Shown: positions 36,401 to 47,829, counted from the stretch's first letter. The stretch: DNA of 64,000 nt from Erodium maritimum (GCA_963921825.1 OY997592.1:64500336-64564335); one strand, 5' to 3'. The notes: generated by a model not told the origin, from the letters alone. Program-made: numbers and translations.

Positions 36401-36417
36401 GTAAATTATAACTTACA
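30485..36417 (+). mobile_element. Ty1/Copia retrotransposon (Copia-3)
   Basis: Two LTRs of equal length (30485-30940 and 35962-36417, 456 bp each) differ at about eight sites (near 98% identity), suggesting an insertion of roughly a million years. The target duplication caaag lies at 30480-30484 and 36418-36422. The primer-binding site tggtatcagagc is at 30943, and a purine tract (aagtgggaga) adjoins the right LTR. A ~1-kb leader precedes gag (about 32.0-32.8 kb, knuckle CNFCRKRGHFQKDFP, whose final position deviates from CCHC). Protease (WWIDSGANVHVS), GAG-pre-integrase, integrase and the first part of reverse transcriptase follow to about 34.9 kb. The late RT and RNase H part is decayed. 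About two breaks lie before that region. Fossil. Confidence 0.92.
31040..31430 (+). repeat. Dispersed 'gatgaacagt' repeats in the Copia-3 leader
   Basis: The untranslated leader between primer-binding site and gag contains about ten imperfect copies of (g)atgaacagta, often as 'ccgatgaacagta' or 'cggatgaacagt', separated by T- or A-runs. They are not in strict tandem register. Confidence 0.75.
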
Positions 36418-36422
36418 CAAAG

Positions 36423-36711
36423 GACCCAGAACTAGGACAAACGATGACTTGAACCAAGGAATTCAGACCGAAATTGTTTTCTGATTTTGTTTGTATACTT
36501 CTGCTCTGTAAGCTTGTTTACAAGCAAAGTCACATAAGCTGAGCACATACTGTTGACAAGTGACCCAAAGCTCGGATAACCAGTTTCCACCACCACAATC
36601 GCTAGCCAAACTAAAGTAATTAGGATGTCGAGAGAACCTCCATAATCTCCTGTACTCCTTTTGCTTATTGTTCATGCTCATGAAGCCGAGTGCCAACATC
36701 GTAGGCTACCA
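36423..36711 (-). pseudogene. DUF1295 / steroid 5-alpha-reductase-like gene, 3' half, cut by a hAT insertion
   Basis: The minus strand carries LWRFSRHPNYF, the hallmark of the DUF1295 / 3-oxo-5-alpha-steroid 4-dehydrogenase C-terminal family of multi-pass membrane proteins. Downstream comes QAYRAEVYKQNQKTISV and then, past a stop, IPWFKSS, matching the family's usual C-terminal end (YRAEAYRLYQKTTSVWIPW-like). The segment before the motif reads GTMVAYDVGTRLHE once it is read across the transposon's target site into the other half (45924-46095), as in family members (GIVIAYYADTQLHE). Stops and frame changes interrupt it, and two transposons (hAT-3 upstream, Copia-3 downstream) split it, so it is a pseudogene. 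An intact paralogue elsewhere in the genome is likely. Confidence 0.75.
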
Positions 36712-36969
36712 TAGGGCTGTGCAAGTTTAACCACCGGAATGGCCGACACCGACACCGGGATGAATGCGATCGGCGGCTGTCACAAAAATAAAGAACCGAG
36801 ATATATCCGGTTGGGTGCTGGTTTTGCGTGTCAATCACCGCCGGTTAGCCGGTAAAATCGGCACTGACACCCCTCTCTGGGACGCCATATATCTGGTATG
36901 TCTCTTTTGTGGTGGCTGCGTTTTGTTTCTATATATGGCTTAAGGTAAAAGACGAATATAAACTAGGGT

Positions 36970-37852
36970 TAGGGGTGGGCATCGGTTGGGGTCCGATAAT
37001 ATTTTCATTACCCGTAACCAAATCGAGAGAACCGGTTATTTGAAATCCATAACCGGCACCGCACTGGGTTTTAACGGGAAACTTGAAAACCGACTGTCAC
37101 GGAGCCGACCGGTTACGGTTTTTAACCGGCCCATTGGGGTTTTTTGGGGCCTTCAATTAAAGCCCAAAATAGAAAGAAAAAAAAACATCAATTTATGAAA
37201 CAACTCAAATAATAAAACCAATATACAACAAAAACACAACCAGTTATTACTAGTGATTTGCTATTAAGTTATTACATCAAGAAAAACATCTTTAAAAAAG
37301 TCTTTAATGACCTTCAAAAACAAAAACCTTCAAGTTAAGTACATATCACAAACAATAAATAAAGGATTAAAATGTATTTATTCCAGTAAAAGGATTTAAA
37401 TTCAAGTTCATTACAATTAAATAAACTTTGAACTTTAAAATCAAATAAATTTATTAATATTAGTGTCAACATTTAATTTATTTTAACTTGAACGACCAAC
37501 TTACTACATGATTGTTTATAGGAAAATTTATAATTAAAAGTAAACTAGTCTCCTATATTTTATCTCTGTTAGGCTGTTAATCTAATACTAGTGTCAACAT
37601 GTAATTTAAACTTCTTGAAATACTATAACCATCAAATTAGTAAAAAAAACATACATTTTTATATACGCACCTAAAGTCGGTCGGTTTCTTACCGGTTTGG
37701 AAGATAAAAAACCGTACCCACCCAAAATGGTGTCGGATTGGTATTTTTTAAACCGTAACCGTTACCGATGACACCGATTCGGGTGATTCCGATGATGTGG
37801 ACGGCCGGTGATAGTCGGCTTTCGATGACGGCCGGATATTTGCCCAACCCTA
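36970..37852. mobile_element. Non-autonomous hAT transposon (hAT-2) nested in hAT-3
   Basis: The 883-bp element has ends taggggtgggc / gcccaacccta and a perfect 8-bp target duplication, actagggt, at 36962-36969 and 37853-37860. Both subterminal regions are dense in 'aaccggt' and 'accgta' words around an AT-rich core. No coding capacity. It inserted near the left end of a related hAT. Confidence 0.9.
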
Positions 37853-37916
37853 ACTAGGGTTTATATTTTAGGCTAGAATACGATTGGTTTTTTAATGAAA
37901 AAAATTAGCAAATGGA

Positions 37917-40627
37917 TGTAAGACCCGTCCCCGGTCGATCCCGGTAAAACCGGTGAATCCTAGCTAAGTTTGACTTTCGGCCAGAAAAGTCAACCGATGA
38001 CTCGGAAAGTCAGTCGGGACCTTTCCAGGGCCCAAAAAGCTTAGCCATTAGCACGGTTAGCTTAGTTGGGTCGTTTCCTTCAGTTTGACTGTAATATTGC
38101 TAAAGTCAACTATCGGTCAAACTCGGGCTTAATATCGGTTATTTGTCGATAAATTTTGGAAAGCTTGAAAATTATTAAATAGGAGTGACCTCACATGACA
38201 CTTGTCATGCTTGGCTTGGAGGATGAGATTTGGGGCTTCAAATGACCCTCATACCCTCCTAAGTTACCTTTAAAGGGATAAGACCTTAAGGGCTTTTGAG
38301 TAAATTGACATTTTAGGTCATTTAAAGGAAAGAGAGCAACAAATTCAGCCCATTTGTTGTTGTTTCAGCCGAAATTCACAAGGGAGAGAGGAGGAGGAGC
38401 TCACTTGCTTGAGGAAGAAGATAGAGAGGAAAGCTTGGATTTTGAAGCTTGTTCTTGGCCCCTTTGCCTTCATTTTCACTCCATCTTCTCCATCTCAACT
38501 ATCTAGAGGTAAGGATGCTCTCAACTCTCCATTTCTTCCACTTCCAATCTATGGGTTTTGTGGGTTTTGGCTCAAAAGTTGAAGAACTTGCTCTTGGTTT
38601 GATTGTTTGAAGAAGAAGTAGTGAAGTAGGTTGTTGGATTGAGTTTTGGTTGAAGTTTGATGAACCCATTGAGGGTGTAGTTGCTGGGTATCTTTGGTGA
38701 ATTATTTTGGAGCTAGGAGAGTTTAGAAATGGAGTTTGTGTTGGGATTTTGGTGAAAATCGAGTTGGGGAAGAAAGGGGAAGGAGCTGGTCAGGTCTGAT
38801 ACGGAATCTGACCCGGACCGGGCCAGGTACCGGCACGGTAGGCCGCACGGGACGTGCCTGGTACCGGCACGGTACCCAGCACGGAACGTGCCTGGTACCG
38901 GCACGGCACCCGGCACAGAACGGGCCTGGCACCGGCACGGCACCCGGCACGGAACGGGCGGGAGTCCGGCACGGGACCTGATACGGTCCGTGTCGCTCAC
39001 CGGGCCGGTCTGTGTCTGGTTCCGTTCTGGATTCCGGGCCGGCCTGTGGCAGGTCCCGTTTGGCATTCCGGATCAGATCCCCAGAAACCAAAACCCTTCC
39101 TTTTAGCTCAATTTGATTCTCACTTTTCCTCTTCAAACCTTGATCCATTTCTGAACATTGTGGTGTGTTTTGAGGAGAAGAACACTTGATTGAGGAATTT
39201 AATTTGTGTTCTTTTGGTGGTTCAAAACCTTGGAATCAAGCTAGGAAATGAGGAAGAACGTGGACACGAGTTAGAGGAGCTTTTATCACGCCGGGACCCG
39301 AGTGAAGAACGGAGAGGTGACCACCGAGCTTTCGTCAGAGCGTCGAGAGGAAGACCTTGAGGTAGGGAAAGCCTTAACCTCTCGTTTACGATGCTTAGTA
39401 TGCATGTTAGGCTAATAAAATTGGAAAGGTCCTAGATATGCCTATAGGATGCGAATAACTAGCATACTCGTCGTTCAATTACTAATAATCGGAAGTGTCT
39501 AGTTGTGACCGATTAGGATGCCAATCACTAGTGTAACTCGCTTTCAATACTTGGGATATGATTGTCTGGTAGAGGAGCCTTGGCAAAGCCCTCGGATTAG
39601 TTGCGTGTTAGGATCACATGCTTGGTTGTTGATTGCTTAGTGGATAGGCTAAAGAGTCTAATGAAACTAGTGGATTTGCATGTGTAAATGCTCTCTTGAA
39701 TGTGTTTAAGATTAGTTGATTATACTCGTGCTTGCTCGTTGATTGTATTCAAATGATTACTTGTTTTACTTGAATGGTTGTTTGGAGCATCGAGTATGAC
39801 TGGTTGTACCGGGCGGTGCAATCAGGTGATCGATGCCCCGGTGGTTCGAAACTGGTAAGTGAACGGTAAGTTGGGTTTGTGTGACTGGTGTGCTATGTTT
39901 GCGTGATTACGTGTACTGCTTGTTGGGGTGAATTGGTGGTTGTTGAGCTTGTATTATTTCGTGTTCGGTTGAGTGCGTATTCAATTATTAACTGCTTATT
40001 ATTAAATTGTCCAAGTGTATGCTCTCCATGGGAGTAATACACTTGGTTCCCGAGGACATAAAATCCCTTGGAGACGTTTCTGAGAATCCCGATGATAAGC
40101 GCCCCGAAGGGTTGTTTCCGGTCGCCTCAACGTTATGCGTCTCCTCTGGATTTGAGGTAAAATCCGAGAGGACGCATCATGTGGATCGGAGGGTGGAGAC
40201 TTCATGTGCCACGGCATTGGTTGATTTATCTTTTACCTGTGTTTGTTAAGATGTCTTTGGTTGACTTTGTTGATTGATCTTATTGAGCTGAAGGTCTATC
40301 TTGTTATGTGTTTTCCCTACTGAGCGCAAGTTCACCCCTTCGAGTCTATGGTTGTGTTTACAGGTTTGATTGAGGAGTAGAAGCTCGGGAGCTTCTCGGT
40401 GTGGGTGTCCTTAGAGACTTCATGTTTTATCTTTATTTCAGTTGAACCAGATTTTGTGAACATTTATTATTACACCCCTGGAGGGTTATTGTGTTTTGAA
40501 CTCAGATTTCGGATTTGTTTCTATTATTGGAGATTTTTCAGGAACTGAATGGTAATTTATTAATTTATTGTCTTCTTTTACTCGTCATGCCTCGGGTCCG
40601 GGCGATAACCGGATTTGGGGCGTGACA
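37917..40627 (+). mobile_element. Long solo LTR (LTR-A), Gypsy type, 2.7 kb
   Basis: It starts tgtaagacccgtccccgg and ends ggggcgtgaca, with the perfect 5-bp target duplication atgga at 37912-37916 and 40628-40632 and no internal region, so it is a solo LTR left by recombination between two LTRs. It shares its 5' part with LTR-B (47835) and the LTR at 21905-23792, and its 3' part with LTR-D (17669-20195). Near the 3' end it has the family text 'ctactgagcgcaag' followed by tttacag|g, which resembles a splice acceptor. Short open frames inside are compositional. Confidence 0.92.
38801..39070. repeat. GC-rich 'ggtaccggcacgg' word tract in LTR-A
   Basis: Imperfect repetition of ggtaccggcacgg, cacggaacgtgcc and cacccggcac, open in nearly all frames, beginning about 884 bp from the LTR start. 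The words differ from those at the same offset in the two sister LTRs. Confidence 0.8.
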
Positions 40628-40632
40628 ATGGA

Positions 40633-40811
40633 ACCCATCAATACGTGTAGCCCAATAATAACAACCCATTAACATCAACTCATATCCACTCAACTCTACT
40701 TGACCCCTATTTAAACCAATAATTACTCTCATCTCTGTCCATCTACCAAACCACACGACACAAAATTCTTATCATTCTTATCTCTCTCTTTTTCTATTTC
40801 CAGTATCATTT
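40633..40811. other. hAT-3 interior between LTR-A and LINE-5
   Basis: 180 bp of AT-rich sequence with a TATA-like 'ctatttaaacc' near 40709, followed by a pyrimidine-rich leader and tagggttc. It looks like a promoter and 5' UTR, perhaps of the original hAT transposase gene or a captured gene. No coding sequence can be tied to it. Confidence 0.3.
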
Positions 40812-40827
40812 TTAGGGTTCTCCCTTG

Positions 40828-42693
40828 TTTTTTTATCAGCAAAAATAACGATTTTATTCAACCCAAGACTAAAAATCTCAAAAACAGTTGATACAGAAAT
40901 GGGAAGAGAGAAAGAGCTAACAGATGTCGCAAGAGCACGAACAAAGAGCGAAACAACTAGCTACAGCAAAAAGAAAGAAACCAAACGCCGACAAACACCC
41001 ACATTACGTGATGCTCTCAAACATTTTGATCACTTCGTCCTCGACGATATTGGTAGTGAACCCCATAGATTTGGCTAACTCCAAAAAACGTTTAGCATTA
41101 GACTTCTTGCGATGAGACTTGATAGACGGTTTGGAGACAAGAGCGAGATTGGGAGGCTTTCACCGACCAAACTTCTTGCGCTTTATTTTCCTAATAAAGC
41201 CGGCAAGAGGAACGTCATCATCCAACGATGGGGTGCTGATGTCTGAAATGAATTCTTGGAAAACTGATGGGCCAGAGACTTGAGGCTTGTGGTCAATAGA
41301 GGAGCCCAAGAGAGCTTTTGAGGCTTTGGAGCTTGGGCTTGGGGACCAGAGCCCAACTTCCCTACCTGAACCATAGAGCTGGGGCTTTGTCTTGGGACCA
41401 CGCGATGGAGAAAGAGTAGCACACACGTGCTTCTTGAGACCCAAAAAAACACGAGAATCGGTGGCAGAATCTTCCTTTTCCAAGACGGGCTCCCCGGGAC
41501 CCCGACCTGCAATTTCCAACGCCGGAGACACCGAGCGACGCGCTAGATCGGGATGAGCGAAGACAACCGGAGGAGAGAAAGCTGATGTCAGGGTCGACGG
41601 AGGGGCTGCGAGCGAACTCCGATCTGGGCCTGAGGAAACGGGGTGGAGCGGCACGGAGGAGGCGGGGACAAATTCACCGTCTTCTAGATCCAGAGACGTT
41701 TGCAACGAGGCGGAAACCGGCGGGACCTGCTGGAGTTCCAGGAACTGGATATAGGTGAGGTACGATTTTCCCGAAACCAGAAGCTCCACTGCCAGGGTCT
41801 CCGGCTGCAAAGCCGACGTGAGAACAAAGACGAAGGCCAGTCCAGGCGCCTGAAGGAAGAGAAGCATGGATGAACGAAACAGGGCTTCTCGGCGGCCTTC
41901 GCGATGTTGAGAATCGAAACTTGGGACCAACCGGAGAGAGGGATGCCTACAATGGAGATCAATTTGAGCCTACCACCATTGGCAATCGAGGAGACATCCA
42001 AAAGGAAGTCAGAAAACCAGGTACGAAGCCAACACAAATCCGAGATTGAAGCCACCTTGAAAGCCTCCCCATCTACAAAGGAAATGAGGATGGCTCTATT
42101 GCCCAAATCGGCGAGTTGGACAAGCAGCTTCTGAGCGGGAGAAAAGCGTGACCAGATTGAATCAAGCTCAAGGTCCGAAAAAGCCAAACCAACGATACTG
42201 AGGCCAAGAAGCCTGGACCAGCGCCGGTTCGGGGAACCTGAGCAAGAAGTGGCTGACCTGGTAACAGGAGAAAAAGTCGGAGCAATGGCTAAAACCTTGG
42301 TTGAACCAGAAAGAACGTCTCTGAAAGACGGGCGAGCAATAGACATGTGAAAGTCTGGTTCCAAGGGAGGAGCAATAAAGCCTGTTGAATAGACCAATGA
42401 GAAATCAACAATAAGATTCTCAAAACCCACCTTGGAACGATGAAGGGAGGAGACGGCTTTGGCAGCATCTGTCGAGTTGAGAAAATGAACAAAGCCGAAC
42501 TTCTTCCTTGACTTGTTTAGCTTTCCGGGGAGAAAGCCAAGACGGATAGAGCCAAAATCTGATCTCCAGAGAAGGAAAGGGGAAGGTTGCAAAGGAAGAC
42601 TTTGGGACAAGGGGGCCTGAAGGGTTGGAGGAATGAGGAAGTAAGGAAGAGGAGGGGGAGGGTCGGGAGGGTCGGGAGGTTCCATATGTTTTC
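40828..42693 (-). mobile_element. ORF1-only LINE (LINE-5) with RRM-like ORF1
   Basis: A 16-bp target duplication, ttagggttctcccttg, lies at 40812-40827 and 42694-42709. The left edge is a T-run followed by 'atcagcaaaaataacg', a reversed LINE 3' end. On the minus strand ORF1 starts at 42685 (MEPPDPPDPPPPLPYF) and includes an RRM-like segment, KFGFVHFLNSTDAAKAVSSL, then a region with LSIVGLAFSDLELDSIWSRF. A frame change between about 41930 and 41690 leads to the C-terminal part, which ends in a basic tail (FIRKIKRKKFGR) at 41160. Only ~330 bp follow before the poly(A) end, so endonuclease and RT (ORF2) are absent although both termini and the duplication are intact. It must have been mobilised in trans. 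Confidence 0.82.
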
Positions 42694-42709
42694 TTAGGGT
42701 TCTCCCTTG

Positions 42710-43150
42710 TTAATCTTCTCTTCTATATTCAATATTGTTTTTCTATTATATCTTGACATTTTTCGCCTTTCAGATCACGGATTTGAGTTTCTTTTGTTTG
42801 TACAATTTTATTTCTTCATCTAGTTGGTTTTAAGATTTCGAATAGGTGATGTTTTGAGATCTGGTATTTGTGTAGTGTTCTTCTGTTATTTTTGGCGTTT
42901 TTTATTGTCATGTTTCAAATCTAAAACCCTCCCCTATTTTCTGATATGATTTTGGTCATGTATTTGCTTAGATCTGTCGGTATTTAATTCTGATACATGA
43001 CTTTAGATGATATGAAGATAGTGACTTTTATTATATTTGTTTCATCTAGATTTAAAGGATTCGGATTTGTGATGTTCATAAGTGTCCCAAGGTTTTGAGT
43101 CCAAACTCAAACTGTGCTAATTCTCTAGTCTCTAACTTCCCTTTTTTTTT
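42710..43150. other. AT-rich hAT-3 interior, no gene recognised
   Basis: T-rich sequence with intron-like character (for example 'cgcctttcag' near 42770). It would follow directly on the promoter-like DNA at 40633-40811 if LINE-5 were absent, so it may be the first intron of a gene carried by the hAT. No exon was identified. Confidence 0.3.
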
Positions 43151-45178
43151 CAAAACCCTGCCCCTCTATACACGTCGCCGCCCCTTCTTTGAGCCCCCAC
43201 CGGCGACGGCAGTGGCCTCCGGCCACGGCTGAAGCCGATGGTGACTATCTACCCTCCATCTTTCCCTTTTCTTCTCTCCCATCTTCTTCCTCTTGCTTCT
43301 CTTGTTGCTTTGAAGCTCCCTCGCCTGATGTCTCGGAAGCTCGGTCCGGCCTCCTCCTCAAGCTTCTTGTTCCGACTCCGGCGTGTTTGGCCCAGACTCC
43401 TGCAGATCCGGTCGCCTGCTCTTCGCTGGCTTTTCTTCAGAGTCCGGTTGGCCTCCCTGTTCGTGCCTCCAGATCTACCCATCCTCGGCTGACTGCTCCG
43501 GTGAGGTGGTGGTTTGGTGGTAACTAGCTGCGGTAAGGCGTCGTCTCGTTTGGGTCAGAGACATCGACGACTCTCTTTGGCGGCCGGGTTGGTGGTTCTG
43601 GCATGGGATGGAACCGGGTAGGGTTCAAGTAGGGTCGAGTCGTGTTGGGCTGGTTGGTTGGGCCGGGTGGGGATGGACCGGGCCGGAACAGGTGGGACGG
43701 ATCAGAGCAGTTGGGTCAGGTCTGATCTGTTGGACCGGGTCTGATCTGTTGGACCGGGTCAGATCAGCTAGGCGGGTCAGATCAGATGGGCCGGGTCCGA
43801 ACAGTTGGGCTGGGTCATTTGGGCCGGTTTTCGTCGCCCTTCGTTCCCCTGCTTCTCAGCTCGACTTCTCAGATCTGGAATCGAGTGCCTTAGGTGGAAT
43901 GACGGTTGGTTTTGACCGAGTCTCGATTGATTTTCAGTGGTGTGGGAAGTCTCTCCAGCCTCGTGTTTGATTCCAGTTCTGTCCCGTGACTTGCCGTGTC
44001 CTGCTGCCTGCGGCTTCTACTGTCACTTCCTGCTCCAGGTTGTCTCCCCCTTACTATGTTTTTCTAGTTTGGTTTGAGTTTTGGTGTTGTGGTGTTGGTG
44101 CTTGAGTTTTGGGGTTGAGCTCGAGATGGGAGTTGTTGGTTTGTGTGGTGGGGCTCGGCAATCTGTGGTGATGTTTGACTTTTGGTAGAAGTGGGTTTGT
44201 TTGGTTGCTCCGTTTGGTGGTTGGTTTGGTCGGTGGACCTGCTCTGATCCGAGTTGGTTTCGGCCGGGAGTGTTCGTGCTGGGTTGGAAGCTTTGTGCTT
44301 CTGGGTGCGGTGAAGACGTTGAGACGTGCTTTGTCCACGGATGAGCTTTGGGAGTGCAGTTCAGATCCGATGTGGGACTCCTTTCTCAACCCTCGATTTT
44401 CGATTGTAGCGGCTTTGTTCTCTTTGCTCTGGGAGTTCTTGTCCGCCGATTCCCGTCTCCTTTTCCTGTCCATGGTTTCTATCCGGCGGCTTGTTCTAGG
44501 CCTTGTGTGGGAAGCGTTTCTTCTGTAGAAGATCGTTGGGGTCCTGTCTGAGCTGAACCTTTCGTTGGCTGTCGAGGTGTTGGCCCCAGCTTGTCGGAGG
44601 TTCGCTTCGGTGCTACAGCATTTCTAGAAAGTGGTGACTTCGGAGGATTGGTGGAGGTGTGGCCGTTCCAGTTCAATCGAAGAGCTCCTTTCTGGGTGTG
44701 GCACGCGTTTCTTCTTGGATCGTTGCGGAAGAGGGGCTTGGATGCTGCTCTGCAGGTTTTACTTCTACTTTAGCCCTTGGTTTGAGGTAGGTTTTCTTCT
44801 CCGTTTTCATCTCCCTTCCTTTTATTTTATTTATGTGCCCCCTTCCAATTTTTTGGTCGGAATCGCTGGATTGGTGTTGGCCTCCGGCGAAGGCATGAGG
44901 CGTTTTTCCTGGAAATTGATTGACTGGTTGGTGAGATTGATTAATGTCCCTTCCGTTAGTGGTGTTGGCCCCGACATTTGCAAGGTTCCTCTATCCTTCT
45001 CAGGATTTGGGGATTTTGTGGACATCGGAGTTCGGGTAAATCCGCCTTAGATTAGGGTTATAGGGTTTTGGGTTGGTCTCTGCTTCTTTGGGCTTAATGG
45101 TGGATAAATCAGGGTATCTTAGACCCCGTTTTTACTGAGCTTCAAGTTAGGCAAACCTTGATTTTAAATAAAAAAAAA
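43151..45178 (+). mobile_element. GC-rich retroposon-like insert with poly(A), unclassified
   Basis: A two-kilobase GC-rich block begins after a T-run near 43150 and ends 'ggcaaaccttgattttaaat' plus an A-run at about 45168-45176, like LINE 3' ends. Several long plus-strand frames are open (43189-43527, 43608-43970, 44175-44528, 44631-45050), but neighbouring overlaps on both strands and strong composition bias suggest chance. A word-repeat tract of 'gggtctgatctgttggaccg' type lies at about 43620-43830. No target duplication was found, so the 5' edge is uncertain. No RRM, endonuclease or RT motif is visible. Confidence 0.45.
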
Positions 45179-45923
45179 TTGTCTTTGCATCTATTTCTTC
45201 GGGTGTATCCTGGTTGTTGGTTTGTGGTGTTTTATGGTTTCATTTCATACCCCTACGTGGGTTTCTTCAGTTTGTTGTTTAGCTCTCAGTGTGTTGAGAT
45301 GCTGGTTGTGGTTCTTGTGAGGATCTTCATTTTACTGTAAGCTTCATCCCCTGTTCTTTCTTTCGAAGAACAAGTTTTATAATATGTCTTGCCGAATAAA
45401 AAACTCAAACTATGCTATTGAGATCCATTGTAGAGTTTTGTTAATTATTATTTTAATCTTTCATTAAATTGTTTATGATGTTTGAATATGTCATTCTGAT
45501 TATTTTTGTGGTTTGAACTTCATATCATGTTATTTATTCAATGATTATCAGTTGTGTCATATAAAAACAAGAAAACTAATTTCATTACAGATAAATGAAG
45601 TAAGTAAATAATCAATACTAACGAAGCACAAATGATTTTAAGCCACTGAAAGAGAACATGATTGAAGTGAAAACAAAATGGTCACGTTGGATATGTGTAG
45701 AAATGGTAGTAATTAGGCCCAAATTAGAGGCCCACAAAGAAGCCCATTGGGTTTGGTTTCACTGGTTGAAAACCGACATTAGTGGTAATTATGTCGGCCG
45801 ATGGTTGACTTATCCACCGGTGTTCGATGTCGGTCCCGGTAGTATGACCTGGACCACCTGAGGTCTCGATTCTGGTGGCCGAAATGTATGTTGGTGTCGG
45901 TTAACCGGCCGTGCCAACCCTTA
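45179..45923. other. Right part of hAT-3
   Basis: AT-rich DNA followed from about 45770 by 'gtcggccgatgg' and 'gtcggttaaccggcc' subterminal words leading to the hAT-3 right end. No transposase frame is recognisable. Confidence 0.6.
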
Positions 45924-46095
45924 GGCTACCATAGTGCCAGAAGTATAGATAACAAAGAGAAACCAAATCCAAGACACCCAATGGCTTATCCACGTAGTGA
46001 ATGATATAAAGTGGCAAGCAAAATCCAACCAAAAAGACACGAAGGTTTGACCAACCAAAACGTTCTGTAGTCAGTCCTTTAATCCAAGCATCTTC
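45924..46095 (-). pseudogene. DUF1295 / steroid 5-alpha-reductase-like gene, 5' half, cut by a hAT insertion
   Basis: The minus strand reads SEDAWIKGLTTERFGWSN, then LRVFLVGFCLPLYIIHYVDK and PLGVLDLVS. This matches the membrane segment of DUF1295 proteins just upstream of the conserved RHPNYF box (family text: LPLYVIHSVDKPLSIWDVVA). The next part continues across the hAT-3 target site into 36423-36711. Upstream of 46095 the similarity stops, so an intron boundary probably lies there and earlier exons are missing or unrecognised. A frame change is needed between this part and the GTMVAYD segment. Members are thought to act as membrane reductases on sterol- or fatty-acyl-type substrates; this copy cannot be functional. 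Confidence 0.72.
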
Positions 46096-47829
46096 GCTCA
46101 CCGCCAGTGCTCTATCCTTGTTCCTCTCCCCTCGCCCTCTCCTTCTTCCTGTTTTCTCTAGTCCTTCCCCTTCAACCAAAGTTATGGCGTCTTCTGGTTG
46201 CTCATGCACGATACTTATCATATCTCCTCCTTTAGCCTACCTTGCTCCTCCTCCGCCTCATACCTCTTCCTCTAGCAGTTGCTCCGACTGTACCTGTTTT
46301 ATGGCCGTTGCTCTCTGCTTCCATAATTCTTCGTTTTCGTTGTCGGATTTCTCTACTGGTTGGATGTTGCCCCTTTCTTATTTCCTGAGTTGTTGCACAT
46401 TGGTTTGGGCTCACTGGATCTTTGGGTGTTGGTCTTGAAGATTTCTAGGATACTGATGTGAACGCAAAACACACTTATTTTAGATGTTTTTGTTCCACAT
46501 TCTTGAGATTTTCAGTCCTGGATTGGTGTAATTTGATTTGTGTTTCTCTTCTTTTGTACAGTTGATCGCTCTCTAGATGAATCGTGAAATACAGGGTGGA
46601 AACGGGTCAAATTAAGGAAAAAGGCCAGAATCTCAAGACCACACGCCATACACACAGCGTGTGGTGGACATGAATCATGTACGGCATGCACACGGCGTGC
46701 GAAGAGCGTGCAAACTGGATAGAGAGCCCCAGAATTTGGCCACATGTTCGTTGCCAACGTGCGTGCGTAGTTTTGACGTTTTCCAAGTCGTTTCTTACTA
46801 TTTTGCCTTTAGTTTTAACCCTGTATAAATAAAAAAGTAAGGGCTTTAGAACTAGGATCACAGTTTCAGAGAGGAAAACACTATTTTGGAGAGCGAGGAA
46901 GGTGATATGGAGATTTTAAGGAGTACAAGAGTTTAACATTCGAAGTTATTCATCATTTCATCATTAAATGGTATTTGTATCGTACTTATCGTTTTTGTCC
47001 TTGATAAACATTAATTTTATTCTACCATAAACAAAACTCCAAAAGGAGAAATTATAATGCGAAGAAGAGGGAGATAAAGAAAGGCAAACAGAGAAGAACA
47101 AAAGGTAAATTAGCTAAGTCTTTGGAACATTTGGATGGTGTCTTCATCGCCACAAGATGGGGTGAATCTCAACGACTTACACATGACCCACGCCCTCCTT
47201 GCTTCAGATTTCTTACGTAAGGAGAGAGAGGGACTCACATCTTTGATGCCTCGAACGGGTGCGGAGCAGCCTCGGAAAGTCATTCCTTTCTTACCCAAAT
47301 CCTTTCATAAAATCAGATCCAAACAACCTCAGTTCATTCTTCACTTACCCAAATCCTTTCATATTCTCTAACCCCAAATCCAATCTCCGTTCAATTCCAG
47401 TTCTTCTTCATTCTTCTTCTTCGTGTGTGATAGAGCTTGAGTTCACAGAGGGGTCGTCGGAGCTCGAGTTCACCGTTATAGGCGTTATCTGAAGAGTAGA
47501 GCTCGAGTCCGCAACCCTTCTCCGACGTCATTCGTTGATCTGCGGCGACCTAGACATGTCCGGCGAGGGCTTAACGCCCTCGTCTCTTCCTCTGTCTTTA
47601 CGCGACAACGAGGTCGGTGGCGAGTTCTTCGCGAGGCCATGACTTCAGATCTAAGCGTTCCCGTGTCGGCGAGTTCTCGTTCCCATGCCGACAAGTTCCT
47701 CCTCGACCGAGCCCGATCTTAAGCCAACAACGAGAGGGTCTCACATCTCGGAATATGGTTGTATTTCATTTCTCATTTTTGCAATTTCTTGTTCGATCTG
47801 TATATCTGGAAATTTTCCAACTTCTTATT
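46096..47829. other. Unassigned region, possibly including a decayed LTR
   Basis: About 1.7 kb without a convincing gene. At 46639-46664 ccacacgc and gcgtgtgg form a possible hairpin, followed by more 'cacggcgtgc' words. A TATA-like 'tgtataaataaa' lies near 46822. Together these look like U3/R text of an LTR, but no ends were found. From about 47380 a pyrimidine-rich then coding-like stretch with 'gagctcgagttcaccg' repeats resembles a 5' UTR or first exon of an unknown gene, which LTR-B now separates from 50648. Confidence 0.35.

Larger units (their letters stand above)
36712..45923. mobile_element. hAT transposon (hAT-3), 9.2 kb with nested insertions
   Basis: The ends are tagggctgtgcaag at 36712 and the inverted counterpart ccgtgccaacccta-like text ending at 45923 (one extra T). 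The 8-bp target duplication ggctacca lies at 36704-36711 and 45924-45931. Joining the flanks restores the reading text of a DUF1295 gene, which independently confirms both boundaries. Subterminal regions carry 'accggc' and 'gccggt' words typical of hAT elements. Most of the present length is later insertions: hAT-2, solo LTR-A, an ORF1-only LINE and a GC-rich retroposon. No transposase domain was recognised in what remains. Confidence 0.8.

Noticed and set aside
36970-37852. Reading the whole 36.7-37.9 kb stretch as one hAT
   Set aside because: Two nested sets of ends with different 8-bp duplications (ggctacca outside, actagggt inside) show two separate insertions.
38713-39189. Arg/Gly/Pro-rich proteins of up to 141 residues
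   Set aside because: They are translations of the ggtaccggcacgg word tract in LTR-A, open in nearly every frame because the repeat lacks stop codons.
43189-45050. Four plus-strand frames of 84-139 codons as a host gene
   Set aside because: Frames overlap others on both strands, composition is biased, no splice-linked domain was found, and the block ends in a LINE-like poly(A).
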